Below are positions 1-8,407 of a stretch of 64,000 bases of DNA, in pieces. Origin of the DNA: VXNE01 sp965116625 (lineage in GTDB: Bacteria; Pseudomonadota; Gammaproteobacteria; Pseudomonadales; Azotimanducaceae); assembly GCA_965116625.1 (NCBI GenBank), contig OZ220717.1, positions 1,736,001 through 1,800,000 on the forward strand. Direction: 5' to 3'. Positions within the stretch are counted from its first letter, which is position 1; the number at the start of each line of letters is the position of its first letter. Both the position numbers and the translations under genes were made by a program. A model generated the notes under the pieces. The model was given only the letters and a program-made list of their open reading frames with translations, had not been told where the DNA came from and searched no databases.

Positions 1-521
1 GGCGGCAGCGAGTGGTCGTCGTAGCCGCAGCTCCAGGGCGGTCCGCCCGCGGCCATGAGCGTCAGGTCGGTGAAGGGAAGATCGCTTTTCGGATCGGCGC
101 GCCCGTAGGGGGTCACGGCGACATGGACGAGATCGCCTCGAATCCGCTTCAGGTCTTCGTAGTCCAGGCCCAAGCTCGCGAGCCGCTGGCGCGGTTCGCC
201 TTCGAGCAGCACGTCTGCCGTGGAGATCAGGGCGCGGAAGCGGTCGCGGCCCGCCTCGTCATCGAGATCGATGACCACGCCCCGCTTGCTCGTGTGGTAG
301 TGCCACCAGTAGAGGCTGCGATCCTCGCCGGGCTCATCATCGACGAACGGCGGATAACCTCGCGCCGGATCGCCCCCGGGCGGTTCGACCAGGATGACAT
401 CAGCGCCCATGTCCCCCAGTAGCTTGCCTGCGAACGCGATCGGGTCGCGCGCCAGTTCGACGACCCGGACGCCCTGCAGCGCGCCGGGTCGTGCATTGGA
501 GTTGCCGTCGGCGTCGGTCAT
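1..521 (-). CDS. CaiB/BaiF family CoA-transferase, N-terminal part (runs off left edge)
   Basis: The first 173 residues of a family III CoA-transferase, which moves CoA between acyl groups in the cytoplasm. Translating the minus strand from the ATG at 521 gives the typical opening GVRVVELARDPIAFAGKLL, then GDMGADVILVEPPGGD, the N-terminal Rossmann-like core of the family. The ATG overlaps the TGA of the preceding CoA-transferase (ATGA), so the two are translationally coupled and may form a hetero-oligomer or act on related acyl-CoAs. The substrate cannot be read from the sequence, and the C-terminus lies outside the window. Confidence 0.85.
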   Translation of the reverse strand, partial: MTDADGNSNARPGALQGVRVVELARDPIAFAGKLLGDMGADVILVEPPGGDPARGYPPFVDDEPGEDRSLYWWHYHTSKRGVVIDLDDEAGRDRFRALISTADVLLEGEPRQRLASLGLDYEDLKRIRGDLVHVAVTPYGRADPKSDLPFTDLTLMAAGGPPWSCGYDDHSLP

Positions 522-1759
522 AGGACGCCTGCTTCACTGAAGTTCTCGACTTCCTCGGCGGTGTAACCGAGGATTTCGGTCAGCACCTTTTCATTGTGCT
601 GACCGAGGCAAGGACCGCTGCGGTCGTAGTGCCACTCGGTCTCCGAAAAGTGCACCGGTTGCCCGTCGACTCGAATCTCACCGATTTCGGGGTGCGTCAC
701 GGTTGGCCAGAGGCCGAACTCGCCGGTGCTGGGGTCGAGGTCGACCCGCTCCTGGGGCTTCAATACAGCCGAGACGGGCACGCCCGCATCGCGCAGCAGG
801 GCTTGGACATCAAACTTCGTCCGCACGGCCGTCCAGGCGCTCAAATGTTGATCGAGGGTGTCCTGGCAGGCGTGGCGGGACGCGGCGTCGGCGAAATCCG
901 GTTCCCGGCACCAGGCCTCATCCACCACGGCACACAGCCGTTCCCAGTCATCCTGGTTCCGGCAGGCGATGGCGACCCAGTCGTCGTCGCCCTGGCTGGG
1001 GTAGATACCGTGGGGCGCCATGGGCGGCCAGAAGTTCCGGTTCGCGTGCGGCCGTCCTTCGCGCCGGGTCGGTCGACCGTTCACCGTCCAGTCGAGCAGG
1101 GCGGGGCCGTGAAGCGTTAGCGCGGCGTCGGTACAGGAGAGATCGACCCACTGGCCTTCGCCGGTTCGCTGGCGGTGGATGAGCGCCAGCAGGATCGCCA
1201 TGGCGTGGTAGTAGGCGCCCGTGTGGTCCATGTACGAGTAGCCCCAGCCGGCGGGCGGCTGGCCGGGAAGCCCGGAAGTGAACGTCAGTCCCGATATTGC
1301 CTGGACGACCGGGCCGAAGCTCTTGAACTCGCTATAGGGCCCCGTGTGACCGAAACCGCAATTCGAGACATAGATGATGTCGGGTTTGATGGCTTTCAGG
1401 CGTTCGTAGCCGAAGCCCCAGCGTTCCATCACGCCCTTCGAGAAGTTCTCGGTCACGACGTCGGACACGGCGATGAGCCGCTCGAGAATCTCCCTGGCTC
1501 TCTCGGTGCGGAGATTCAGCGTGATGCCGAACTTGCCGACGTTGTGGTTGTTGAAGGCGCCCCCGAGGTTGATGCCGCGCCGCTCGTCGACCCACGGCTG
1601 CCTGCCGCGCAGGATGTCCCAGCGGCCTTCCCGAACGGGGTCTTCGATGCGGATCACCTCGGCGCCGAAACCCGCAAGCCACTTGGTGGCGCCAGCGCCG
1701 GCGAGTATGCCGGTGAAATCGCAGATGCGGAACGACGACAAGGCGTCGGCCATGGACAT
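518..1759 (-). CDS. CaiB/BaiF family CoA-transferase
   Basis: A 413-residue family III CoA-transferase. It begins MSMADALSSF, followed by FTGILAGAGATKWLAGFGAEV and VIRIEDP. The motif YMDHTGAYYHAMAILLAL holds the Asp expected to carry the acyl-enzyme. The frame is open upstream to 1951, but that stretch overlaps the divergent homoserine kinase and lacks family similarity, so the ATG at 1759 is chosen (1753 is an alternative). It overlaps the next CoA-transferase by four bases. The pair probably works in acyl-CoA catabolism; the natural substrate is unknown. Confidence 0.88.
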   Translation of the reverse strand: MSMADALSSFRICDFTGILAGAGATKWLAGFGAEVIRIEDPVREGRWDILRGRQPWVDERRGINLGGAFNNHNVGKFGITLNLRTERAREILERLIAVSDVVTENFSKGVMERWGFGYERLKAIKPDIIYVSNCGFGHTGPYSEFKSFGPVVQAISGLTFTSGLPGQPPAGWGYSYMDHTGAYYHAMAILLALIHRQRTGEGQWVDLSCTDAALTLHGPALLDWTVNGRPTRREGRPHANRNFWPPMAPHGIYPSQGDDDWVAIACRNQDDWERLCAVVDEAWCREPDFADAASRHACQDTLDQHLSAWTAVRTKFDVQALLRDAGVPVSAVLKPQERVDLDPSTGEFGLWPTVTHPEIGEIRVDGQPVHFSETEWHYDRSGPCLGQHNEKVLTEILGYTAEEVENFSEAGVL

Positions 1760-1825
1760 TGCCCCGAAGTTTGGTGAAACAAGTTTGTCTGATCGTCCCC
1801 GCCGACCGCAAGCGGCGCCACCGGC

Positions 1826-2848
1826 ATGCGGCGTTCGGCTAAAATCCGCTCCGGCGTTTTCTGGCCCGGTCCGTTGAATCCGAAATCCCTCGAGAGCCTG
1901 CTCGACCGCTACGACGTTGGCCGGTTGCTCGACCACCTGCCAGCATCCCATGGCATCGAGAACAGCAACTACTTCCTGACGACCTCAAGAGACGGTGTGC
2001 GTTGCCGCTGGGTGCTGACCGTACTGGAGCAGCCGTCGCATTCCGGTTCGAGCTATGTCCCGCTACTCGACCTCTGCCATGACGCCGGATTGCCCGTGGC
2101 GCCGGTAGTAAGAAACAAGGCGGGGGACGCCATCGAGACGGTTGACCGCAAGGCGGCCTTGCTGGCGCCCATGCTCCCGGGAGGGCACGTCGACCAACCT
2201 TCCGTGAAGCAACTCGAAGCGCTTGGCGGTTTTGTCGGGGAATTTCACCGGGCAACCGGTTCTCCCGGCTTCGAGGTGCCCGCCTATCCTCGCGATGTGC
2301 GCTGGCTGCGCGACCGCGAGGCACGCGTTCGGGGCCATGTGGCGGACTCCGATGCACACCGGGTCACCGATGTCGTCGAGCGGGTCGCCGACCTCCTGAA
2401 CGGGAAGGACGTCGCGGGACTTCCGACAGGCGTCGTACACGGCGACCTGTTTCGCGACAACGTGCTCTTCGACGGTCCCGAGTTGACCGGTGTCGTGGAT
2501 TTCCACCACGCCGCGCGAAGCTACCTCGTCTACGACCTGGCGGTGGCCGTCAACGACTGGTGCAGCGGTCCGGGTGGAGCGCTCGATCTCCGGCGCTGTG
2601 CCGCCATGGTTGGCGCCTACCACGTGGTTCGCCCGCTGGACGACCTGGAAGTCGCGCTTTTCGCGCAATTTCTTCTCTACGCGGCGCTTGCTTTCTGGTT
2701 GTCGCGGCTGACGGTCGCCGTCGGGACCGACCGCAACTCGACCACGCGATCCAAGGACCCGGATGAGTTCAAGGCGATTGTTGCGGATCGCAATGCGAAT
2801 TCGGCTCGCTATGGATTGCGTTTTCTGTCTGCGTTGACGTCTCGGTAG
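1826..2848 (+). CDS. thrB: Homoserine kinase, APH-fold (ThrB type II)
   Basis: A 340-residue aminoglycoside-phosphotransferase-fold kinase resembling proteobacterial ThrB, which phosphorylates homoserine in threonine synthesis. Visible features are the N-terminal RYDVGRLLDHLPASHGIENSNYF, the catalytic loop VVHGDLFRDNVLFDG (HGD Asp and Asn) and the metal-binding VVDFHHA. The family usually begins about 8 residues before RYDVG, so the real start may be the TTG at 1874 rather than the ATG at 1826, which leaves a short odd N-terminus. Its 3' end overlaps the convergent gluconate-dehydrogenase-like subunit by 40 bp. Confidence 0.85.
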   Translation: MRRSAKIRSGVFWPGPLNPKSLESLLDRYDVGRLLDHLPASHGIENSNYFLTTSRDGVRCRWVLTVLEQPSHSGSSYVPLLDLCHDAGLPVAPVVRNKAGDAIETVDRKAALLAPMLPGGHVDQPSVKQLEALGGFVGEFHRATGSPGFEVPAYPRDVRWLRDREARVRGHVADSDAHRVTDVVERVADLLNGKDVAGLPTGVVHGDLFRDNVLFDGPELTGVVDFHHAARSYLVYDLAVAVNDWCSGPGGALDLRRCAAMVGAYHVVRPLDDLEVALFAQFLLYAALAFWLSRLTVAVGTDRNSTTRSKDPDEFKAIVADRNANSARYGLRFLSALTSR

Positions 2849-3297
2849 AACGGCGCCCGTGCCTTGACCGGATCGAGCAGGGACCAGTCGCCCGGTTCGA
2901 TTTCGTGGCCGCCGGGGAAGGGCGGGGTCGACTTCAGGTCGATTGACTGCAGCACGCGTCCGTCCTCGTAGTAGGCGGTCGCCGTGCAATGGATCATCTG
3001 TCCCAGAAACCCGGAGGTTTCCTCGTCGCGCAGCAACACCGTCTGTTGCGCACCGTTCAGTTCGAGAAAACTCTCGTCGTGGCGTTCCTTCGCGCGCGTT
3101 TGCAGAGCCTCCATCTCCGTTCTGATCGATTCCGCGCGTTCCGAGGCCAGCCCCAGGATGCGCGCGAAGATCGCCTCGTCATCCGCCCCGGGCACGCCGT
3201 ACTCCTCGCTCGCGGGGATGAGGATGCCGGCGACCCGCCGCAGCACGTCGCGCTCTTCGATGGAGTACGGACTGTCACTGGCAATGAGGTCGGGCAT
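2809..3297 (-). CDS. Gluconate 2-dehydrogenase subunit 3 family protein
   Basis: A 162-residue small subunit that normally accompanies a flavin GMC dehydrogenase. The RDVLRRVAGILIPASEEYGVPGADD opening and the C-terminal PPFPGGHEIEPGDWSLLDP are typical of the family. No twin-arginine signal is visible, unlike many homologues, so the complex may be cytoplasmic or exported with its partner. It lies 10 bp downstream of the GMC subunit gene in the same orientation. Its last 40 bp overlap the convergent thrB. Confidence 0.8.
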   Translation of the reverse strand: MPDLIASDSPYSIEERDVLRRVAGILIPASEEYGVPGADDEAIFARILGLASERAESIRTEMEALQTRAKERHDESFLELNGAQQTVLLRDEETSGFLGQMIHCTATAYYEDGRVLQSIDLKSTPPFPGGHEIEPGDWSLLDPVKARAPFYRDVNADRKRNP

Positions 3298-3307
3298 TCG
3301 CTATCTC

Positions 3308-4909
3308 CTAGTCGAACAGGTTCGCGAGACGCTGCTTCATCGAGTCGGCAACGTAGAGTGCCAGCGCCTGAATGGTGCGTGTCGGATTCACGCCGGCGCT
3401 GGTGACGAAGATGCTGCCGTCGACGATGAAGAGGTTCCTCACGTCGTGCGAGCGCCCCCATTCGTTGACCACCGACGCCTGCGGGTCCGTTCCCATGCGC
3501 GCGGTGCCCATCAGGTGCCAGCCCCCAAAGGGTATTGGCGCCGTCGTTTCCGCGTCGACGGCCCCCGCCGCTTCCAGCACCTCCGTTGCCCGCGCGACGG
3601 AGAAGTCCAGCATCCTGCGGCTGTTCTCGCTCAACGTGTAGTCGATCCTGGGTGCCGGGATGCCGTCGGAATCCTTGAGGTCAGCATCGAGCGTCACGGT
3701 GTTGTGTTCTTCGGGTAGATCCTCACAGATGCCCACCATGCCGGTAATGCGATTGACGACGCTTCGATAGGACCGGTGGTGGTCCTCGCCCCAGGCGACC
3801 TTGCCGGACAGCATGCGGTTGACGGCGGTATTGACCGGCCCCCCGCCCCGGGCGATCTCGTAGGTGAAGCCGCGAACGAAACCGCGCGATGTGTCCGTCT
3901 CGTAGAACTCCTGGCTCCAGATGCAGTTTCCGGGTCCCCTGGCGCCGTCGAGGTCTGTCTCGAACGTCCCGCGTATGGCGGAGTAGGGGTGGAACATGAG
4001 GTTCCTGCCGACGAGGCCGCTGCTGTTTGCCAGGCCATCGGGGAACAGGTTTGACTTCGAGTTGAGCAGCAGCCTCGGCGTGCCGACGCCGTTGCACGCG
4101 AGGATCACGACTTCCGCGGTGATCTCCCGCTCGACGCCGTCCGCATCGTAGTAGATCGCGCCGCCGGCCATGCCGTCCTGGCGCACGGTGATCTCGCGCA
4201 CGCGGCACCGGGTCCTGAGTTCCACCCCGGCGCGGATCGCGTGCGGCCAGTAGGTGATGTCGGTGCTGGCCTTGGCGCCCTGGGCGCAACCGGCGGTGCA
4301 TGCGCCGAGATTGATGCACTTGTCGCGTCCGTCATAGGGCTCGGTCGCGATCGCGCTGTCGGAAGGCCACCAGTGCCAGCCCATCGCGTTGAACCCCTCG
4401 GCGAGCTTCGTGCCGGCCCTGCCGAGGGGCAAGGGCGGCATGATCGCGGGTTTGGGCGGATAGGCCGGATCGCCCGCCAGGCCCGACACGCCCATCATGC
4501 GGTCGTTCTCGTCGTAGTAAGGCGCCAATGTCTCGTAGTCGATCGGCCAGTCGTCGGCCACGCCGTCCAGCGTCCTGACGCGAAAGTCCGAGGGATGGAA
4601 ACGGGGGAAGTGCCCGGCGTACAGGATCGTGGCGCCGCCCACGGCGTTGAAGTTGGCGACCGCGATGGGCGAGTTCGTCTCGTTGATCGGATAGTCCGTC
4701 ACGCCGCCGCGCCGGTTGGGGCTGATGCTGAACTCTCCCCCGGCTCGCGACTCCCAGTCCATGTGCGCGCTGGGATATTCCGCGGGGTTCATCCAGTCGC
4801 CCTGCTCGAGACAGACGATGTGCATGCGCGTATCGGCGAGGCTCCACGCGATCGCCGCACCGGACGCACCCGCCCCGATGATCAATACGTCGACCGAGTC
4901 TTCTGCCAT
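3308..4909 (-). CDS. GMC family oxidoreductase (FAD)
   Basis: A 533-residue glucose-methanol-choline oxidoreductase. The FAD Rossmann motif GAGASGAAIAWSLAD lies near residue 12, and the C-terminal signature VDGSIFVTSAGVNPTRTIQ closes the flavin domain. CINLGACTAGCAQGAKAS is a Cys-rich stretch seen in the gluconate and fructose dehydrogenase-like branch. The start at 4909 puts the nucleotide-binding fold at the N-terminus; the frame stays open to 4981 but adds nothing family-like. It is co-transcribed with the subunit-3 gene, so the likely product is a two-subunit sugar or alcohol dehydrogenase. The electron acceptor and substrate are not evident. Confidence 0.88.
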   Translation of the reverse strand: MAEDSVDVLIIGAGASGAAIAWSLADTRMHIVCLEQGDWMNPAEYPSAHMDWESRAGGEFSISPNRRGGVTDYPINETNSPIAVANFNAVGGATILYAGHFPRFHPSDFRVRTLDGVADDWPIDYETLAPYYDENDRMMGVSGLAGDPAYPPKPAIMPPLPLGRAGTKLAEGFNAMGWHWWPSDSAIATEPYDGRDKCINLGACTAGCAQGAKASTDITYWPHAIRAGVELRTRCRVREITVRQDGMAGGAIYYDADGVEREITAEVVILACNGVGTPRLLLNSKSNLFPDGLANSSGLVGRNLMFHPYSAIRGTFETDLDGARGPGNCIWSQEFYETDTSRGFVRGFTYEIARGGGPVNTAVNRMLSGKVAWGEDHHRSYRSVVNRITGMVGICEDLPEEHNTVTLDADLKDSDGIPAPRIDYTLSENSRRMLDFSVARATEVLEAAGAVDAETTAPIPFGGWHLMGTARMGTDPQASVVNEWGRSHDVRNLFIVDGSIFVTSAGVNPTRTIQALALYVADSMKQRLANLFD

Positions 4910-5057
4910 TTGCGCAGCTTTTTGGGGATTCAGTTTCGAAGAATATGCAAGGTGACGGGATGGCGCCATCGTCTCGCACATGCGGGACTGATCGGTGTGT
5001 GATGCACGATGTTTGATGCGCTATCATTGCTTTCTCGTGATTGCATGGATCCGTTCG

Positions 5058-5294
5058 ATGCGAACCACCATGAACATCGATGACGACGTGTTGAGCGCGG
5101 TAAAGGAAATTGCCAGGAGCCAGGCTCGACCCGTGGGCGAGGTGGCATCCACCCTGCTACGCGATGCTCTCAGCGGCAATGGCGTTGAAGTGCGGGAAAC
5201 ACGGGCAAGATATGGTTTTCGACCGTTCGCGAGATCTACCGACATCGTTACCAACGACATCATCAATCGGCTGCGTGAGGAGGCGGGCGATTAG
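5058..5294 (+). CDS. Ribbon-helix-helix type antitoxin (VapB-like)
   Basis: A 78-residue protein beginning MRTTMNIDDDVLSAVKEIA, a classic beta strand plus helix RHH start, followed by ARSQARPVGEVASTLLRDAL and a tail that would bind the toxin. The in-frame ATG at 5058 fits the fold; the open frame from 4995 is upstream padding. Its TAG shares one base with the GTG of the downstream PIN-domain gene. It is the expected DNA-binding antitoxin of a type II pair. Confidence 0.8.
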   Translation: MRTTMNIDDDVLSAVKEIARSQARPVGEVASTLLRDALSGNGVEVRETRARYGFRPFARSTDIVTNDIINRLREEAGD

Positions 5295-5722
5295 TGCGTG
5301 GCCTGCTGGACGTCAACGTCCTGATCGCGCTGCTGGACCAGAACCACGTTTCCCATGGCCTGGCGTGGCAATGGATGGAATCCAATATCGAGTCTGGTTG
5401 GGCGACGTGCCCGATCACACAGAATGGCTGCGTTCGTATCATGTCGCAGTCCGCCTACCCCAACCGGCACAACGCGACGGAAGTTGCCGCGCGACTCAGG
5501 CAGGCGATTGATCAGGAATTCCACCGGTTCTGGCCGGACGGGGTGAGCGTTCTTTCTACCGCCACTATCAACTGGGACCTCTTGATCGGCCCGAAACAAC
5601 TGACCGACACTTACCTGCTGGCACTGGCCGTCCGGAACGACGGCAGGTTTGTGACCTTCGACGCCAGGGTGTCCACGGAGATGGTACGTGGCGCCGAGGA
5701 TCGGCACCTCACGATGATCTGA
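5294..5722 (+). CDS. PIN domain ribonuclease toxin (VapC-like)
   Basis: A 142-residue PIN-domain protein. The first acidic residue sits in GLLDVNVLIALLD, and further conserved acids lie in TDTYLLALAV and FVTFDARV. It starts with GTG in the junction TAGTG, so translation is coupled to the antitoxin. PIN toxins cleave RNA, often tRNA. The length is normal and the catalytic acids are present, so the pair looks intact. Confidence 0.85.
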   Translation: MRGLLDVNVLIALLDQNHVSHGLAWQWMESNIESGWATCPITQNGCVRIMSQSAYPNRHNATEVAARLRQAIDQEFHRFWPDGVSVLSTATINWDLLIGPKQLTDTYLLALAVRNDGRFVTFDARVSTEMVRGAEDRHLTMI

Positions 5723-5741
5723 CTCGCGGGAACCGGGGTGG

Positions 5742-6830
5742 CTACGCCTCAATCCAGCCCTGCGCGACCGCGGCTTCCTCCCGCACGATTTCCGGCGCCC
5801 CGAGCATCTGCCGGTCAAAACCGATGCGCTTGAACCAGTAGTGCAGGCCCAGCAGGTCGGTGAACCCCATCCCGCCGTGCACTTCGGTAGCGGTGCGCGC
5901 GACGAAGCGTCCCACCTCGGACAGGTGCGCCTTGGCGTGGCACGCCATCAGGCGCGATTCTTCGGGCACGGCGCGCACGGCGTGTGCGGCATACCAGACC
6001 AGCGACCGGCAGGGTTCGAGCGCGGCTGCCATCTCGGCGCAGAGGTGCTTGACGGCCTGGAAGGAACCGATGACGCGATTGAACTGCCGCCGTTCCTTGG
6101 CGTAGGCGACGGCCTGGTCGAGCATCGTCTGCGCGGCGCCCAGGGTGTCGGCGGCGAGCATGATGCGGCCCGCATCAATGGTGGCGAGCAGAGGTTCACG
6201 GTTGTCGACGGAGCCGGGCAGAACTTCGGCAGGTGCCGAATCGAAGGTGACTTCCGCCACGGATCGCGTGCGGTCGATGGTCTTGAGTGCACGACGGCCG
6301 GTATCGGCGGCACCCACGAGATGCATCGCGCCGCCGTTGTCCGCAACGATGAACGCATCGGCATCCATGCCGTCTAGCACGAACATGGCACGGCCGGTCA
6401 GCCGTCCATTGTCGGCAGCGATGCCGGCGCTTTCGCGGCGTCCTATCTGCTCGGTCAAGCCGACGCCGATCACGGCTTCGCCGGATGCGATCCGCGCAAG
6501 CCATGCGTTGCGCTGCGCTTCGCTGCCCGCCTGCGCCAGCGCGACCGGTGCCATGACACAGGACGCCACGAACGGCACGGGCGCTGCCGCACCGCCCAGC
6601 GCCTCTGCAACCAGCGCAGCTTCCAGCATGCTCAGGCCCACGCCGCCGTGGCTTTCCGGCGTGACGATCCCCTGCACGCCGAGTTGCGCGAGGCCCTGCC
6701 ATACGTCCGCCGGTTTCGTGTCGCCGGCGTCGGCGGCCGCGCGAACGCGGGGCAGGGCGCAGACGGATCCGAGGTATCCGGAGACGCTGTCCTGGAGCAT
6801 CCGCTGTTCCTCGGTCAAGCCGAACTCCAT
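5742..6830 (-). CDS. Acyl-CoA dehydrogenase, short subunit
   Basis: A 362-residue acyl-CoA dehydrogenase-fold protein (MEFGLTEEQRMLQDSVSGYL at the start, and ATEVHGGMGFTDLLGLHYWFKRI in the C-terminal helical domain). It begins directly after the stop of the upstream acyl-CoA dehydrogenase with no spacer. The central beta domain is less conserved than in the partner, as in alpha2beta2 enzymes encoded by adjacent genes in actinobacteria and steroid degraders. Probably the beta-type partner of 6831..8024, introducing a 2,3 double bond in an acyl-CoA. Confidence 0.88.
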   Translation of the reverse strand: MEFGLTEEQRMLQDSVSGYLGSVCALPRVRAAADAGDTKPADVWQGLAQLGVQGIVTPESHGGVGLSMLEAALVAEALGGAAAPVPFVASCVMAPVALAQAGSEAQRNAWLARIASGEAVIGVGLTEQIGRRESAGIAADNGRLTGRAMFVLDGMDADAFIVADNGGAMHLVGAADTGRRALKTIDRTRSVAEVTFDSAPAEVLPGSVDNREPLLATIDAGRIMLAADTLGAAQTMLDQAVAYAKERRQFNRVIGSFQAVKHLCAEMAAALEPCRSLVWYAAHAVRAVPEESRLMACHAKAHLSEVGRFVARTATEVHGGMGFTDLLGLHYWFKRIGFDRQMLGAPEIVREEAAVAQGWIEA

Positions 6831-8024
6831 CTACGACTGTCCCTGGGGAACCTTTGGCTCCTTCGGAAGGCCGAGCGCGCGTTCGCCGATCAGGTTCTTC
6901 TGGATCTGCGCGGTGCCGCCGCCGATGATGAGGCCGAGGTCCAGCATGTAGCGCTGCTGCCAGAGGCCGCCGTCCCGGATATGCGGGCTGCCGTGATAGA
7001 GCACGCCGAGTTCGCCCATGAGATCGACCGCCATGCCGGCCATCTGGTGGTTCATTTCGCAACCGTTGAGCTTGACGATCCAGCGCGGCAGCCCTGGTTC
7101 CTCGCCCTTGATGGCATGGCTCAAGATCCGCATGCCGTTGAAACGCATCGCGAGCATCTGTCCCTGCAGTTTCAGCAGGCGGTCGCGGTAGGCGGGATAC
7201 TCCATCAACGGCTGCCCGTCGATGGTCTCGTTTCGCATCATGTCGACGATGTGCAGGAAGCGCGTTTCCGCCTGGTTCGGGTCGCCGAGGCCGCCGCGCT
7301 CGTGCTTCAGGGTGGCGTTTGCGACGTACCAGCCCTCGCCCCGGCGGCCGACGATCTGGCTTGCCGGTACGCGCACATCGGTGAAGAACACCTCGTTGAA
7401 GGTGGCCTCGCCGGTCATCGTCACGAGCGGCCGCACCTCGATGCCCGGCGTATCCATGGAGAACAGCAGGTAGCTGATGCCCTGGTGCTTGGGCGCGTCG
7501 GGTTCGGTCCGGACCAGGCAGAACATCATGTCGGCGTGCTGCGCGCCGGAGGTCCAGATCTTCTGGCCGTTGATGACGAACTCGTCGCCGTCGAGCTCGG
7601 CCCGCGTGGACAGCGACGCCAGGTCGGAACCGGAGTTCGGTTCGGAATAACCCTGGCACCAGCGCATCTCGCCCCGGACCGTCGGCGGGATGTAGGCGCG
7701 CTTCTGTTCCTCGGTGCCGAGTTCGAGCAGGGTGGGGACCAGCCGGTCGTCGCCGATATGGCCGGCCCGCACGCGCGCCTTCGCGAACTCTTCGGCGATG
7801 ATGTGGGCCTTCAGGACGTCCGGTTCGGCGCCGTAGCCGCCGTACTCCTTGGGGATCGTGCGCGCAGCGTAGCCGTGTTCGATCAGTAGCCGCTGCCAGG
7901 CGCGCGACTGTGCATCCGACTTGCCGCGGGAGAACTGGGGCGGCGCTTCCTTGCCGTGCTCGTCAAGGAATGCGCGCACTTCCTCGCGGAACGTCTCGTA
8001 CTCCTCGCCGTAGGCGAGATCCAT
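6831..8024 (-). CDS. Acyl-CoA dehydrogenase, long subunit
   Basis: A 397-residue FAD-dependent acyl-CoA dehydrogenase. The family signature is seen in QGYSEPNSGSDLASLSTRAE and GDEFVINGQKIWTSGAQHAD, and the C-terminus carries GGGTAQIQKNLIGERALGLP. It oxidises acyl-CoA thioesters and would pass electrons to ETF. The ATG at 8024 matches family starts. It abuts the next dehydrogenase gene with no gap, which suggests a heteromeric enzyme. The acyl group (fatty acid, steroid side chain or branched) cannot be told. Confidence 0.9.
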   Translation of the reverse strand: MDLAYGEEYETFREEVRAFLDEHGKEAPPQFSRGKSDAQSRAWQRLLIEHGYAARTIPKEYGGYGAEPDVLKAHIIAEEFAKARVRAGHIGDDRLVPTLLELGTEEQKRAYIPPTVRGEMRWCQGYSEPNSGSDLASLSTRAELDGDEFVINGQKIWTSGAQHADMMFCLVRTEPDAPKHQGISYLLFSMDTPGIEVRPLVTMTGEATFNEVFFTDVRVPASQIVGRRGEGWYVANATLKHERGGLGDPNQAETRFLHIVDMMRNETIDGQPLMEYPAYRDRLLKLQGQMLAMRFNGMRILSHAIKGEEPGLPRWIVKLNGCEMNHQMAGMAVDLMGELGVLYHGSPHIRDGGLWQQRYMLDLGLIIGGGTAQIQKNLIGERALGLPKEPKVPQGQS

Positions 8025-8102
8025 GCGTTTGCTACCCCGATCCGTTTCTCGCGCCGACCTGCGACAAGCCGCCGCTCCCGATTCGGCATCGTACTACACG
8101 CG

Positions 8103-8399
8103 CTAGCGCAGAGGGCTGGACGGGCCGAAGAACAGGACGAAGAGGATCGCGGCGAGACCGATGGTCATGCCGATCAGGGCCAGGATCGTGGACGGGTGCA
8201 TGCGTCCGGGCTTGTGCCGTTCCTCGTCATTCCGGAGAGGTGGATCGGCTTTGTGCTGGGGAGGCGCCGGGGATGGTGGAGCCGAAGGGCGAGGGTCGAT
8301 ATCCGATGGCTGGCTGTCGACAAAGCGCCACGCCAGGTAAAGGACCCCAAGGCCGACGAAGAGGCCAAGGGTGGTGAGAAAGATCATTCCCAGCGACAT
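8103..8399 (-). CDS. Small two-helix membrane protein, unknown function
   Basis: A 98-residue protein with a hydrophobic segment at about residues 3-24 (MIFLTTLGLFVGLGVLYLAW), a Pro-rich polar loop (about 30-65) and a second membrane helix near 68-90 (ILALIGMTIGLAAILFVLFF). It lies 8 bp after the acetyltransferase gene in the same direction. No family is recognised. The reading frame and spacing support a real gene. Confidence 0.6.
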   Translation of the reverse strand: MSLGMIFLTTLGLFVGLGVLYLAWRFVDSQPSDIDPRPSAPPSPAPPQHKADPPLRNDEERHKPGRMHPSTILALIGMTIGLAAILFVLFFGPSSPLR

Positions 8400-8407
8400 G
8401 GCTAGTG

